Below, piece after piece: positions 28,048 to 36,522 of a stretch of 64,000 nucleotides of DNA. This DNA is from Rhodoblastus sp963736175 (lineage in GTDB: Bacteria > Pseudomonadota > Alphaproteobacteria > Rhizobiales > Beijerinckiaceae): contig CAVTNU010000009.1 in the NCBI GenBank assembly GCA_963736175.1, positions 46,788 to 110,787 of the forward strand, written 5' to 3'. The notes beneath the pieces were generated by a model that had not been told where the DNA came from, did not search any database, and saw nothing but the letters and a program-made list of their open reading frames with translations. Within the stretch, counting starts at the first letter, position 1, and each line of letters opens with the position of its first letter. The position numbers were made by a program, and so were the translations under genes.

Positions 28048-28186
28048 TTCAGTCCCTGGCGTCGATCTCGCCGCGCGGCGATCCACGGCGAAAATTTGGA
28101 AAGCGCGAACGGATTCGGGCGGCTCCGCGCTCAACGCCGGAGCGTGTGTTCAACCGCATATTGGTGTGCGAAAAGTCAATCGGATT

Positions 28187-28218
28187 TTTGTCGCAAGGCC
28201 TTAAGGCCTTGCGACAAA
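28187..28218. repeat. 32-bp perfect palindrome in a divergent intergenic region
   Basis: TTTGTCGCAAGGCCTT is followed without a spacer by its exact reverse complement. It lies between two divergently oriented genes (starts at 28047 and 28338). It is adjacent to CGAAAAGTC at 28169, a sequence that recurs in other hairpins of this window (35209, 31379), so it is probably part of a dispersed palindromic repeat family. It could also be a dimeric regulator site. Confidence 0.6.
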
Positions 28219-28337
28219 CGACGCGGCGTCGGAAGCTGGCGACGACGTTTCGCCTGGTTCTCGGCGTTCCTGTCCGTCCACGGTTCGACGCCAGCCCGAC
28301 TTTGGTCCGCGCGCCGGTTTGAGGGTAAGATTGTTTC

Positions 28338-29090
28338 ATGATTCGCACATTCGCCTCCTTGCGCCGCCCCATGGCGGCAGCCGCGCCGCGCATCGGGATC
28401 ATAGTCCTGAGCGCTTTAGCTCTTCTACTTGGCCCGAACCTGAGCCCCCGTCTTGGGTCATTCGCCGCTCACGCCGAAACGAAAAAGCAGGCGGAGGCGA
28501 AAGCCGCCGAAAAGGCCAAGGACAAGAAAACAGACAAGAAAACAGACAAGAAAACAGACAGGAAGGCCGACAAGAAATCGGATAAGAAATTGGATAAAAA
28601 GTCCGACAAGAAGGCGAACAGCAAGGACGACAAAAAGAAGTCTGAACAACAGGCCAAGCCGCTCCCTCTGGGGGCGTCCGGCGATTGGAGCGCTTTCCAG
28701 ACGCAGGGCAAGGCGAAGACCTGTTACGCCCTCGCCAAGCCGAAAGAGCGCCTGCCGGCTGCGTTGAAACGCGATGACGCCTATATTTTCATTTCCAGCC
28801 GGCCTGGCGAAAATGTGAAAAACGAAATTTCGATCATCATGGGCTTCGCCATGAAGGATGGCGAAGAGGCGCATGCGATGATCGGCGGTTCCGAGTTCAC
28901 CTTGATCGCCAAGGGCTCCAACGCCTGGGTGAAAAATCCGGCCGAGGAGGGCCGTTTCATCGAAACGATGAAAAAAGGCTCGAAACTGACGGTCAAGGCC
29001 GCCTCGATCAAAGGTAATATTTCGACCGACGCCTATTCCCTTACCGGCCTGTCGCAGGCGCTCGATCGCGTTCACAAGGAATGTCCGTGA
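28338..29090 (+). CDS. IalB-like exported protein with Lys/Asp tandem-repeat linker
   Basis: The 250-aa product has a signal peptide (about 1-46, cleaved near SFAAHAE). A lysine-rich repeat region follows (about 47-105) built from KKTD, KKSD and related units, and then an invasion-associated-locus-B-type domain (about 112-250). That domain has GDWSAFQTQGKAKTCYALAK and ISSRPGENVKNEISIIMGF. The linker is encoded by near-identical 12-nt units around 28523-28560. The C-terminal Cys may pair with the Cys in KTCYA. IalB-family proteins are periplasmic and common in non-pathogenic Rhizobiales, so virulence is not implied. Confidence 0.82.
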   Translation: MIRTFASLRRPMAAAAPRIGIIVLSALALLLGPNLSPRLGSFAAHAETKKQAEAKAAEKAKDKKTDKKTDKKTDRKADKKSDKKLDKKSDKKANSKDDKKKSEQQAKPLPLGASGDWSAFQTQGKAKTCYALAKPKERLPAALKRDDAYIFISSRPGENVKNEISIIMGFAMKDGEEAHAMIGGSEFTLIAKGSNAWVKNPAEEGRFIETMKKGSKLTVKAASIKGNISTDAYSLTGLSQALDRVHKECP

Positions 29091-29375
29091 GCGCTTTCAA
29101 AACATGTCGTATTTGCCGGCTTCTCCGACTAACTGAATGATATTTTGATATAATATTTTTATCGCGAGGCGACGGGAAGGGCGGATCGGCGGAATTTGCC
29201 GCGGCTTTTTGGGCCGGGTGCGTCGCCCGCCGGAATTCCCCCAAGGTCGCAGGACCAAAGTTTGACGCCGCCGCCCTTGTTCGAACGACGGGCGATGACG
29301 CATAATACCGGCATTCATAACGGCGCGCGCTGCAGCAATAAGCGGCGGCGTCGGCTTTTGCTCTGGGAGGATGCC
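29091..29375. other. Leader of acsA with AT-rich tract
   Basis: This 285-bp stretch between the IalB-like gene and acsA contains an unusually AT-rich tract (about 29138-29162, TGATATTTTGATATAATATT) in an otherwise GC-rich context. That is a plausible promoter region for acsA. No separate gene is evident. Confidence 0.35.
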
Positions 29376-31310
29376 ATGTCGGAGAAAGTCTACCCCGTTA
29401 CGACGGAGTGGGAGAGCCGCGCGTTTATCAACGACGCCAAGTATCGCGAGCTCTATGCGCGCTCGGTTTCCGATCCGGAAGGCTTTTGGGGCGAGCAGGG
29501 CAAGCGGATCGACTGGATCAAGCCCTTCACCAAGGTCAAGCACACGTCGTTCGACCCGCATAACGTGTCGATCAAATGGTACGAGGACGGCGTCACCAAT
29601 GTGGCGTCGAACTGCATCGACCGCCATCTAGCCAAACGCGGCGATCAGGTCGCGATCATCTGGGAAGGCGACAATCCCGCCAATTCCAAGCACATCACCT
29701 ATAAGGAGCTGCACGAGCAGGTCTCCCGCTTCGCCAACGTGCTGAAGGCGAAAGGCGTCGCCAAGGGCGACACCGTCACGATTTATATGCCGATGATTCC
29801 GGAAGCGGCATACGCGATGTTGGCATGCGCCCGCGTCGGCGCCGTCCATTCGGTCGTCTTCGGCGGCTTCTCGCCGGATTCGCTGGCGGGACGCATCGAG
29901 GGCTGCAAGTCCAAGGTCGTCATCACCGCCGACGAGGGTCTGCGCGGCGGCCGCAAGGTGCCGTTGAAGGCTAACGCCGACGTCGCCATCGAGAAGACGG
30001 GCGACGTCGTCGAGACGCAGATTGTCGTCCAGCGCACGGGCGGCGCGGTTGGCTGGAAGGCCGGTCGCGATTGCTGGTGGCACGAAGAGGTCGCCAAAGC
30101 TTCGCCCGATTGCCCGCCGACCGAAATGAACGCGGAAGACCCGCTGTTCATTCTCTATACGTCCGGATCGACCGGCGCGCCCAAGGGCGTCGTGCACACC
30201 ACGGCCGGCTATCTCGTCTATGCGTCGATGACGCATCAATATGTGTTCGATTATCACGACGGCGACATCTACTGGTGCACCGCCGACGTCGGTTGGGTCA
30301 CCGGACACAGCTATATCGTCTACGGCCCTCTCGCCAATGGCGCGACGACGCTGATGTTCGAAGGCATTCCCAATTATCCGAGCATCTCCCGGTTCTGGGA
30401 CGTGGTGGACAAGCATAAGGTTAACATCTTCTATACCGCTCCGACCGCCATTCGCTCCCTCATGGGCGCCGGCGAGGCGCCGGTGAAGAAGACCTCGCGC
30501 AAGAGCCTGCGGCTGTTGGGGTCCGTCGGCGAGCCGATCAATCCGGAGGCCTGGGAATGGTATCACCGCGTCGTCGGCGAGGACCGTTGCCCGATCGTCG
30601 ACACCTGGTGGCAGACCGAAACGGGCGGCATCCTCATCACGCCGCTGCCTGGCGCGACCGCCTTGAAGCCCGGCTCGGCCACCCGTCCGTTCTTCGGCGT
30701 GCAGCCGCAGATCGTCGACGCTTCGGGCAATGTGATCGAAGGCGCCTGCGAGGGCAATCTGGTCATCGCCGACTCCTGGCCGGGCCAGATGCGCACGATC
30801 TACGGCGATCACGAACGCTTCCAGCAGACGTATTTCTCGGCCTATCCGGGCAAATATTTCACCGGCGACGGCTGCCGCCGCGACGCGGACGGCTATTACT
30901 GGATCACGGGGCGCGTCGACGACGTCATCAACGTTTCCGGCCATCGCATGGGCACCGCTGAAGTGGAAAGCGCGCTGGTGGCGCATGCGGCGGTGTCGGA
31001 AGCCGCCGTCGTCGGCTATCCGCACGACATCAAGGGGCAGGGTATTTACGCCTATGTCACGGTGATGACGGGCGTCGAGCCGACCGAAGAGCTGCGCAAG
31101 GAGCTGGTCGCCTGGGTCCGCAAGGAAATCGGCCCCATCGCTTCGCCCGACGTGATCCAGTTCGCGCCGGGCCTGCCGAAAACGCGTTCCGGCAAGATCA
31201 TGCGCCGCATTCTGCGCAAGATCGCCGAAAACGAATTCGGCTCGCTGGGCGACACCTCGACCCTCGCCGATCCCACGGTCGTCGACGATCTCATTCAAAA
31301 TCGCGGCTGA
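29376..31310 (+). CDS. acsA: Acetyl-CoA synthetase
   Basis: AcsA activates acetate to acetyl-CoA through acetyl-AMP. The ATG at 29376 follows GGGAGG (29365-29370); the longer upstream frame is not needed. The 644-aa length is typical. The visible signatures are the P-loop YTSGSTGAPKGVVHT, the acetate-pocket tryptophan region DTWWQTETGG, the hinge region RVDDVINVSGHRMGTAEVE and the C-terminal KTRSGKIMRRILRKIA. The lysine in that last motif is the one regulated by acetylation in the family. An intrinsic terminator follows at 31375-31414. Confidence 0.96.
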   Translation: MSEKVYPVTTEWESRAFINDAKYRELYARSVSDPEGFWGEQGKRIDWIKPFTKVKHTSFDPHNVSIKWYEDGVTNVASNCIDRHLAKRGDQVAIIWEGDNPANSKHITYKELHEQVSRFANVLKAKGVAKGDTVTIYMPMIPEAAYAMLACARVGAVHSVVFGGFSPDSLAGRIEGCKSKVVITADEGLRGGRKVPLKANADVAIEKTGDVVETQIVVQRTGGAVGWKAGRDCWWHEEVAKASPDCPPTEMNAEDPLFILYTSGSTGAPKGVVHTTAGYLVYASMTHQYVFDYHDGDIYWCTADVGWVTGHSYIVYGPLANGATTLMFEGIPNYPSISRFWDVVDKHKVNIFYTAPTAIRSLMGAGEAPVKKTSRKSLRLLGSVGEPINPEAWEWYHRVVGEDRCPIVDTWWQTETGGILITPLPGATALKPGSATRPFFGVQPQIVDASGNVIEGACEGNLVIADSWPGQMRTIYGDHERFQQTYFSAYPGKYFTGDGCRRDADGYYWITGRVDDVINVSGHRMGTAEVESALVAHAAVSEAAVVGYPHDIKGQGIYAYVTVMTGVEPTEELRKELVAWVRKEIGPIASPDVIQFAPGLPKTRSGKIMRRILRKIAENEFGSLGDTSTLADPTVVDDLIQNRG

Positions 31311-31374
31311 ACCGCGATCCGGAAAAGTCGCGGGACTTTCGACAACCGCGACGTAAAGCTTGGTCAAACTGCGG

Positions 31375-31414
31375 ATTCCCGAAAAGCCGGACAGCTTTTC
31401 GGGAATTTCTTTTT
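31375..31414 (+). terminator. Intrinsic terminator after acsA
   Basis: A perfect 13-bp stem (ATTCCCGAAAAGC, 31375-31387, with its complement 31394-31406) and a 6-nt loop are followed by TTCTTTTT. The stem is a member of the CCGAAAAG/CTTTTCGG palindrome family also seen at 35209. Confidence 0.85.
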
Positions 31415-31566
31415 GCCGTCCGCGCCGCCGCCGATTTCGGCGGCGATCGTCGGCTGAGCTTTCGGGATGGGCCGCCGCGATATGGCGATTCCGGCGCATT
31501 GCCCTAGACTGCCGCGCGATATTTTCCGAAGCGCGGTTCACGCAATTTTTCATCGGGCGGGCGAGC

Positions 31567-33246
31567 ATGTTGAACAGTCAGAGCGGCGCGGGCGTCGTGG
31601 CCAAACCGGTAAAAACGGAGCCGATGACCACCGCGCAGGCGGCGGCGGCGACGCTGATCGCGCATGGCGTCGACACCGTCTTCGCGCTGCCCGGCGTGCA
31701 CAACGATCCGTTGTTTGACGCCTTTTATGAGAAGCGCTCGCAATTACGCGTCATTCATACGCGCCATGAACAGGGCGCGGCCTATATGGCGCTGGGGGCG
31801 GCGCTCGTCACCGGCAGGCCGCAGCCGTTCAGCGTCGTTCCCGGTCCCGGTCTGCTCAACGCCAGCGCGGCGCTGTTGACGGCGCAGGGGCTGAACGCGC
31901 CGGTCGTGGGGCTGATCGGCCAAATTCCTTTGGCCGACATTGATCGTGGCCACGGCCATTTGCACGAAATCGCCGATCAGCTCGGTCTGGCGCGCCACCT
32001 GACGAAATTCGCGGCGCGCATCAGCGCTCCACAAGACGCGCCGGGCCTTATCGCGCAGGCTTTTCGCGTCGCGACGTCAGGACGGCAGGGACCGACTATG
32101 GTCGAGTGTCCGATCGACGTCTGGGGCGCCAAAGGCGCCGTGGCCATCCCGGACATGTTCGCGGCGGCGCCGCAGCCGAGCGTCGACGAAGACGCCGTCG
32201 AGCGGGCCGCCGTTCTGCTTGGCGCGGCGAAGCGCCCGCTCATAGTCGTCGGCGCCGGCGCGCAGGAGGCTAGCGAGGAAACGACGGCGCTGGCCGAGAT
32301 GCTCGAGGCGCCGGTGATCGCCTATCGGCGCGGCCAGGGCGTCATTTCGGCGCGCCATCGCCTCGCCGTCAACCTGCCCATCGGCCACCGCCTTTGGCGC
32401 GACGCCGACGCCGTTCTGGCGATCGGCACGCGCCTGTTCATTCAACAGAGCCAATGGGGCGTCGACAAGGACATCAAGGTCGTGCGCCTCGACATCGATC
32501 CGCAGGAACACGATCGCTTCGCCAAACCGGACGTGGCGCTGATTGGCGACGCGGCCGTCTATGGCCGCGCCTTGCTTGAACGTCTTCGCCGACATAACCG
32601 CAAACGCGCCGACCGCGGCGCCGAGCTCGCCGGCGACCGTCAATGGCTGGCCGAACGCATTGCGCGGCTTGAGCCGCAGATGGGCTTTCTGCGCGCCATG
32701 CGCAGGGCCTTGCCGGAAAACGGCGTGCTGGTCGACGATGTATCGCAATTGGGTTTCGCCGCTCGTCTGGCTTTTCCGGTCTATGCGCCGCGCACCTATC
32801 TCTCGCCCGGCTATCAGGACAATCTGGGCTGGAGCTACGCCACCGCGCTCGGCGTAAAGGCCGCCCGGCCCGACCTGCCGGTGCTCGCGGTGACGGGCGA
32901 CGGCGGCTTTCTTTACCAGATGAGCGAGTTGGCCAGCGCCGTGCGGCACAACCTGCCGGTCGTCGTCGTCGTCTTCGACAATGGCCTGTTCGGCAATGTC
33001 CGGCTGATCCAGCGCGAGCATTACGGCGCTCGCTATATCGCTTCCGACCTGGTCAACCCGGATTTTGTCCGGCTGGCGGAATCATTCGGCGTCGCCGCCT
33101 TTCGCGCCGACGACGAGACGACGCTGGAGCGCGCGCTGGTCGAGGCTTTCGCCCTGGGCAAGCCGGCGCTGGTGCATGTTCGTTGCGGGGAGACGCCGAG
33201 CCCCTGGGATATGATCCTCATGCCGCGCGTGCGCGGCGGCGCGTGA
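31567..33246 (+). CDS. Thiamine diphosphate-dependent enzyme (acetolactate synthase / benzoylformate decarboxylase-like)
   Basis: The 559-aa protein has the three domains of the ThDP decarboxylase superfamily. The N-terminal Pyr domain has the catalytic glutamate in HTRHEQGAAYMALG, there is a central Rossmann-like domain (about 200-330), and a C-terminal PP domain has the ThDP/Mg signature GDGGFLYQMSELASAV through VFDNGLFG. ATG 31567 is preferred over an upstream frame that begins in the acsA terminator. The substrate is not determined by the sequence. No regulatory subunit gene is nearby, so it is unlikely to be the main biosynthetic acetolactate synthase. Confidence 0.85.
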   Translation: MLNSQSGAGVVAKPVKTEPMTTAQAAAATLIAHGVDTVFALPGVHNDPLFDAFYEKRSQLRVIHTRHEQGAAYMALGAALVTGRPQPFSVVPGPGLLNASAALLTAQGLNAPVVGLIGQIPLADIDRGHGHLHEIADQLGLARHLTKFAARISAPQDAPGLIAQAFRVATSGRQGPTMVECPIDVWGAKGAVAIPDMFAAAPQPSVDEDAVERAAVLLGAAKRPLIVVGAGAQEASEETTALAEMLEAPVIAYRRGQGVISARHRLAVNLPIGHRLWRDADAVLAIGTRLFIQQSQWGVDKDIKVVRLDIDPQEHDRFAKPDVALIGDAAVYGRALLERLRRHNRKRADRGAELAGDRQWLAERIARLEPQMGFLRAMRRALPENGVLVDDVSQLGFAARLAFPVYAPRTYLSPGYQDNLGWSYATALGVKAARPDLPVLAVTGDGGFLYQMSELASAVRHNLPVVVVVFDNGLFGNVRLIQREHYGARYIASDLVNPDFVRLAESFGVAAFRADDETTLERALVEAFALGKPALVHVRCGETPSPWDMILMPRVRGGA

Positions 33247-33288
33247 TCTTGACGGGTAAGCGCGCGCAACTTTGTGGAAGTTGTTCTA

Positions 33289-34349
33289 GAGCATTCCCCG
33301 GTTGATTTGACTCGCATTTTTGCTGCGGCGGGATTCCCTTAAGCTCAAGAATGAGCGATTCTGCGCTTCTCTCTGATTTGGGGGCGCAAGATGTCGCGAG
33401 GCCATTCCTTCGATCTGCGTAAGCGTGTGATTGCGTTGGTCGAAGGCGGCGTGTCGCGGCGAGCTGCGGGGCGGCAATTGTTGGTCTCTGAATCGTCGGC
33501 GATAAAATGGTTCAGGCGCTTTCAAGAGACGGGCAGCTTTGCAGAAAAACCTGGCAAGAAAGCGAGACCATCGCCGCTGGACGCGCATGCGGATTGGCTT
33601 TTGGCTCTGGTTGCGCGCGAGAGCGACTTGACGCTGGCCGAGATCGAGGCCCGTCTTCTGGATGAGCTTCAGTTCAAAACCACGGACAGCTCGATTGCGC
33701 GGTTCTTTCAACGCCACAAACTCAGCTATAAAAAAAACGCTGCACGCCAGCGAGCAGCATCGCGAAGACGTGGCGAAGGCGCGCGAAGAATGGAAAAGGG
33801 CGCAGCCGACGCTTGATCCAGGCCGACTTGTTTTCATTGATGAAACCGGCACAAACACGCAGATGACGCGAACGCGCGGGCGCTGCCAAAAGGGCAAGCG
33901 CCTGGTCGATTACGCGCCGCATGGCCATTGGAAAACAACGACGTTCGTCGCCGGACTGCGCAATAACGCGATCATCGCGCCCCTGGTCGTCGATCGGCCG
34001 ATGAACGGCGAGATCTTCCAGGCGTGGCTGGAGCAGCACCTCGCGCCAACCCTGCTCCAAGGCGACGTCGTCATCATGGACAACTTGCCGGCCCACAAGG
34101 TTGCCGGCGTGCGAGCGATCATCGAAAAAACCGGCGCAGGATTGCTGTATCTGCCGCCCTATTCGCCCGATCTCAATCCCATCGAGATGATGTTCGCCAA
34201 GCTCAAGGCCCTGCTGCGCATGGCCAAAGAAAGAACCGTCGATCAACTGTGGGACCGCATCGGCGTCATCCTCGACGAGTTCAGCCCGCCGGAATGCTCA
34301 AACTATTTCAGACATGATGGCTATGGTTCAGGTTAGCCGGGAAATGCTC
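33289..34349 (+). mobile_element. IS630-family insertion sequence (1061 bp), TA target duplication
   Basis: The element is bounded by TA at 33287-33288 and 34350-34351. Its ends match as imperfect inverted repeats: GAGCATTCCCCGGTTGATTT on the left against GAGCATTTCCCGGCTAACCT on the right. It carries one transposase in two frames joined at an A8 run. The right end lies on the stop codon of thiD, and the C/G at 34349 supplies its third base. Confidence 0.92.
33391..34336 (+). CDS. IS630-family DDE transposase, two frames joined at an A8 run
   Basis: The first frame (33391-33816) encodes a helix-turn-helix region (FDLRKRVIALVEGGVSRRAA) and a winged-helix region. The second frame, open to the TAG at 34334-34336, carries the DDE triad in FIDETGTN, VIMDNLPAHK and PYSPDLNPIEMMFAKLK. 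The switch point is the run of eight A at 33730-33737 after LSY. Removing one A fuses the frames as LSYKKTLHASEQHRED. Slippage at such runs produces IS630-type transposases, so the element may be functional. An inactivating 1-nt insertion is the alternative. Confidence 0.88.
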
Positions 34350-35146
34350 TAGCGAGCCTTGAAGAAATGATTCAAAGGTCCGCGCCCGTGTCCAACATTC
34401 AGCGCGTCAGCGGCTTGCAGGGCGTGGGTGAGGAAGGTCTTGGCGTCGCCGACGGCTTGGCGCAACGGCGCGCCTTGCGCCAGACGCGCCGCGACGGCCG
34501 AGGCCAATGTGCAGCCTGTGCCATGCGTGTTGGGTGTCACGACGCGCGGCGCGGAAAAGAGGTCGAATGTTTCGCCGTCAAACAGCACGTCGACGGCCTC
34601 GCCCTCGAGATGCCCGCCCTTGATCAGCACCGCGCGGGCGCCGAGGCCGACGAACTGAACGGCGAGCGCCTTCATATCCTCGACGCTCCTGGGCACGCGC
34701 CCGCCGGTCAAAGCCGCCGCTTCGCTCAGGTTCGGCGTGATCAGGCTGGCCAGCGCGAAGAATTTTTCGCGGATCGATTCGGCAAGGCCGGCGCTGGCGA
34801 GCGCGTCGCCGCTGGATGCGACGAGAACCGGATCAAGCACCAGATGGGCGGGACGGCGCGCGTTGAGCGATTGCGCCACGGCGGCGGCGATTTCGGCCGA
34901 GGCCAGCATGCCGATCTTCACGGCGTCGACTTCGATGTCGGCGAAAATCGCGTCGATCTGCGCCGCGATATGGCGCGCTGGGACGGCGTGAATGTCGAAG
35001 ACGCCCTGCGTGTTCTGCGCCGTCAGCGCGGTGATGGCGGCCATGCCGTAGCAGCCGAGGGCGGCGAATGTCTTCAGGTCGGCCTGCACGCCGGCGCCGC
35101 CTGAAGGATCGGAGCCGGCTATCGACAGGACATTGGCGATGCGCAT
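34349..35146 (-). CDS. thiD: Hydroxymethylpyrimidine / phosphomethylpyrimidine kinase
   Basis: ThiD phosphorylates HMP and HMP-P for thiamine synthesis. The 265-aa protein opens with VLSIAGSDPSGGAGVQADLK and has the ribokinase-family anion-hole motif NTHGTGCTLASAVAARLA. ATG 35146 is chosen; an upstream TTG at 35155 is in frame. The stop TAG (34351-34349) consists of the TA target duplication plus the first base of the IS630 element, yet the C-terminus (LNHFFKAR) has the normal length. The IS therefore landed in the stop codon without damaging the protein. No TPP riboswitch is visible upstream. Confidence 0.94.
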   Translation of the reverse strand: MRIANVLSIAGSDPSGGAGVQADLKTFAALGCYGMAAITALTAQNTQGVFDIHAVPARHIAAQIDAIFADIEVDAVKIGMLASAEIAAAVAQSLNARRPAHLVLDPVLVASSGDALASAGLAESIREKFFALASLITPNLSEAAALTGGRVPRSVEDMKALAVQFVGLGARAVLIKGGHLEGEAVDVLFDGETFDLFSAPRVVTPNTHGTGCTLASAVAARLAQGAPLRQAVGDAKTFLTHALQAADALNVGHGRGPLNHFFKAR

Positions 35147-35196
35147 CAAGAACAATTCCGGATTTCATGGAAACAAGAATGATCCATCTTCTAAAC

Positions 35197-35239
35197 GCAT
35201 ATTCTTGTCCGAAAAGTCTGCAACTTTTCGGGAATATGC
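35197..35239. repeat. Palindromic REP-like hairpin between thiD and the PaaK-like gene
   Basis: Stem CCGAAAAGT (35209-35217) pairs with ACTTTTCGG (35223-35231). The outer arms GCATATTC (35197-35204) and GAATATGC (35232-35239) also pair. It directly abuts the stop codon of the PaaK-like gene on the minus strand, so it could end that operon's transcript. Related stems occur at 31375 and 45929. Confidence 0.65.
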
Positions 35240-36475
35240 TCACCCGACCGGACGTTCGTCGGCGATCACCTTGCCATCGTTGGGCAGATCGCCGGGCTTG
35301 AGAATTTCGACCGCGCCCTTGAGCTTGGTCACATTTTGCAGGGAGGCGGCCAGAACGGCGCGCAGCTCGACGCTGTCGCGCTGGGCTTCGGCGCGCAGCG
35401 TCATGGCGTCCTGCTCCTTCGCTCGCGTGACCACAAGGCGCAGCTTCTTGATCTCGGGATGGCGCTTGGCGATTTCGTCGATCTGTTTGGGATGGACGAA
35501 CATGCCCTTGACCTTGGTGGTCTGGTCGGCGCGTCCGAGCCAGCCCCTGAGGCGGATATTGGTGCGCCCGCAAGGCGACAGCCCTGGCATGATCGCCGAA
35601 AGGTCGCCGGTTCCGAACCGCAACAAGGGATAATCAGCATTGAGGCGGGTGACGACAACCTCGCCGATTTCGCCGTCGGGCACGGGATCGTTCGAGCCGG
35701 GCCGGACGATTTCAACGATCAGCCCTTCGTTGACGATCAGGCCGTCCATCGCTTCGCTTTCGTAAGCGATGACGCCGAGGTCGGCGGTGGCGTACGCCTG
35801 CTTGACGTCGACGCCGCGACTGGCGAGTTCAGCGCGCAGGCTGGCCGGCAAGGCCGCGCCGGAGACCAGGCCGCGCCTCAGGCTCGAGACGTGGAGGCGC
35901 ATTTGCGCGCCCTTGTCGAGGAGGATTTTCAGGAAGTCCGGCGTGCCGGCGTAAAAGCTCGGCTGCAGGAAATGGATCGCCTCGACCTGCTGTTCGGTAT
36001 TGCCGGTTCCTCCCGGAATTACCGGACAGCCGAGCGCCAGCGCGCCGCTTTCCATGATGTGGCCGCCCGGCGTCAGATGATAGGAAAAACAATTGAGGAC
36101 AATGTCGCCTTTTTTCGCGCCGGCGGCGGCGAAAGCGCGCGCGGCGCCCCACCAGTCCCTGGCGTGGCCTTCTGGATCGAAGATGGGTCCGGGGGACACC
36201 AGCAGGCGCTTGAGCATCGCCGGTCGGCTCGCCGCCAGACCGCCGAACGGCGGCAGGCTCGCTTGCGCGGCGACGAGATCGCTCTTGCGGAATACCGGCA
36301 CGGCGGCCAGTTGCGCGCGGCCGTTGATCGCGTCGATGTCGACGCCCTGCAATTGCGCGCGCAATTGCGGCGCGCGGGCGCGTGCGATTTTCAGCAAAGC
36401 GCGGAGATCGCGGAACAAGGCGTTCTCGCGCGATTGCGGTTTGCGCGTTTCGTAGCGGTCGTAATAGGCGGACAT
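35240..36475 (-). CDS. Phenylacetate-CoA ligase-like AMP-forming ligase (PaaK family)
   Basis: The 411-aa protein resembles PaaK-type adenylate-forming enzymes. It has LVSPGPIFDPEGHARDWWGA, a central NCFSYHLTPGGHIMESGALA, PVIPGGTGNTEQQVEAIHFL, and the ATP-binding YATADLGVIAYES with a C-terminal RLRGWLGRADQTTKVKGMFV. The typical YSSGTTG P-loop is replaced by LLVSPGP, so nucleotide use should be checked. It is the last gene of the LIV-type transporter operon, which implies that the imported compound is activated with CoA. An aromatic acid is the likely substrate, but unproven. Confidence 0.8.
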   Translation of the reverse strand: MSAYYDRYETRKPQSRENALFRDLRALLKIARARAPQLRAQLQGVDIDAINGRAQLAAVPVFRKSDLVAAQASLPPFGGLAASRPAMLKRLLVSPGPIFDPEGHARDWWGAARAFAAAGAKKGDIVLNCFSYHLTPGGHIMESGALALGCPVIPGGTGNTEQQVEAIHFLQPSFYAGTPDFLKILLDKGAQMRLHVSSLRRGLVSGAALPASLRAELASRGVDVKQAYATADLGVIAYESEAMDGLIVNEGLIVEIVRPGSNDPVPDGEIGEVVVTRLNADYPLLRFGTGDLSAIMPGLSPCGRTNIRLRGWLGRADQTTKVKGMFVHPKQIDEIAKRHPEIKKLRLVVTRAKEQDAMTLRAEAQRDSVELRAVLAASLQNVTKLKGAVEILKPGDLPNDGKVIADERPVG

Positions 36476-36522
36476 TCATCGCCCCCCGGCGAGTGATTGG
36501 CGCTGATCGAAATCAGACAATT

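Noticed and set aside
29628..31568. Long minus-strand open frame opposite acsA
   Set aside because: It mirrors the codon pattern of acsA, contains repeated Asp/Arg/Gly-type shadow composition and has no ribosome-binding site.
35147..35240. TPP riboswitch upstream of thiD
   Set aside because: The space holds only a short REP-like hairpin and is too small, and the CUGAGA-type conserved core is absent.
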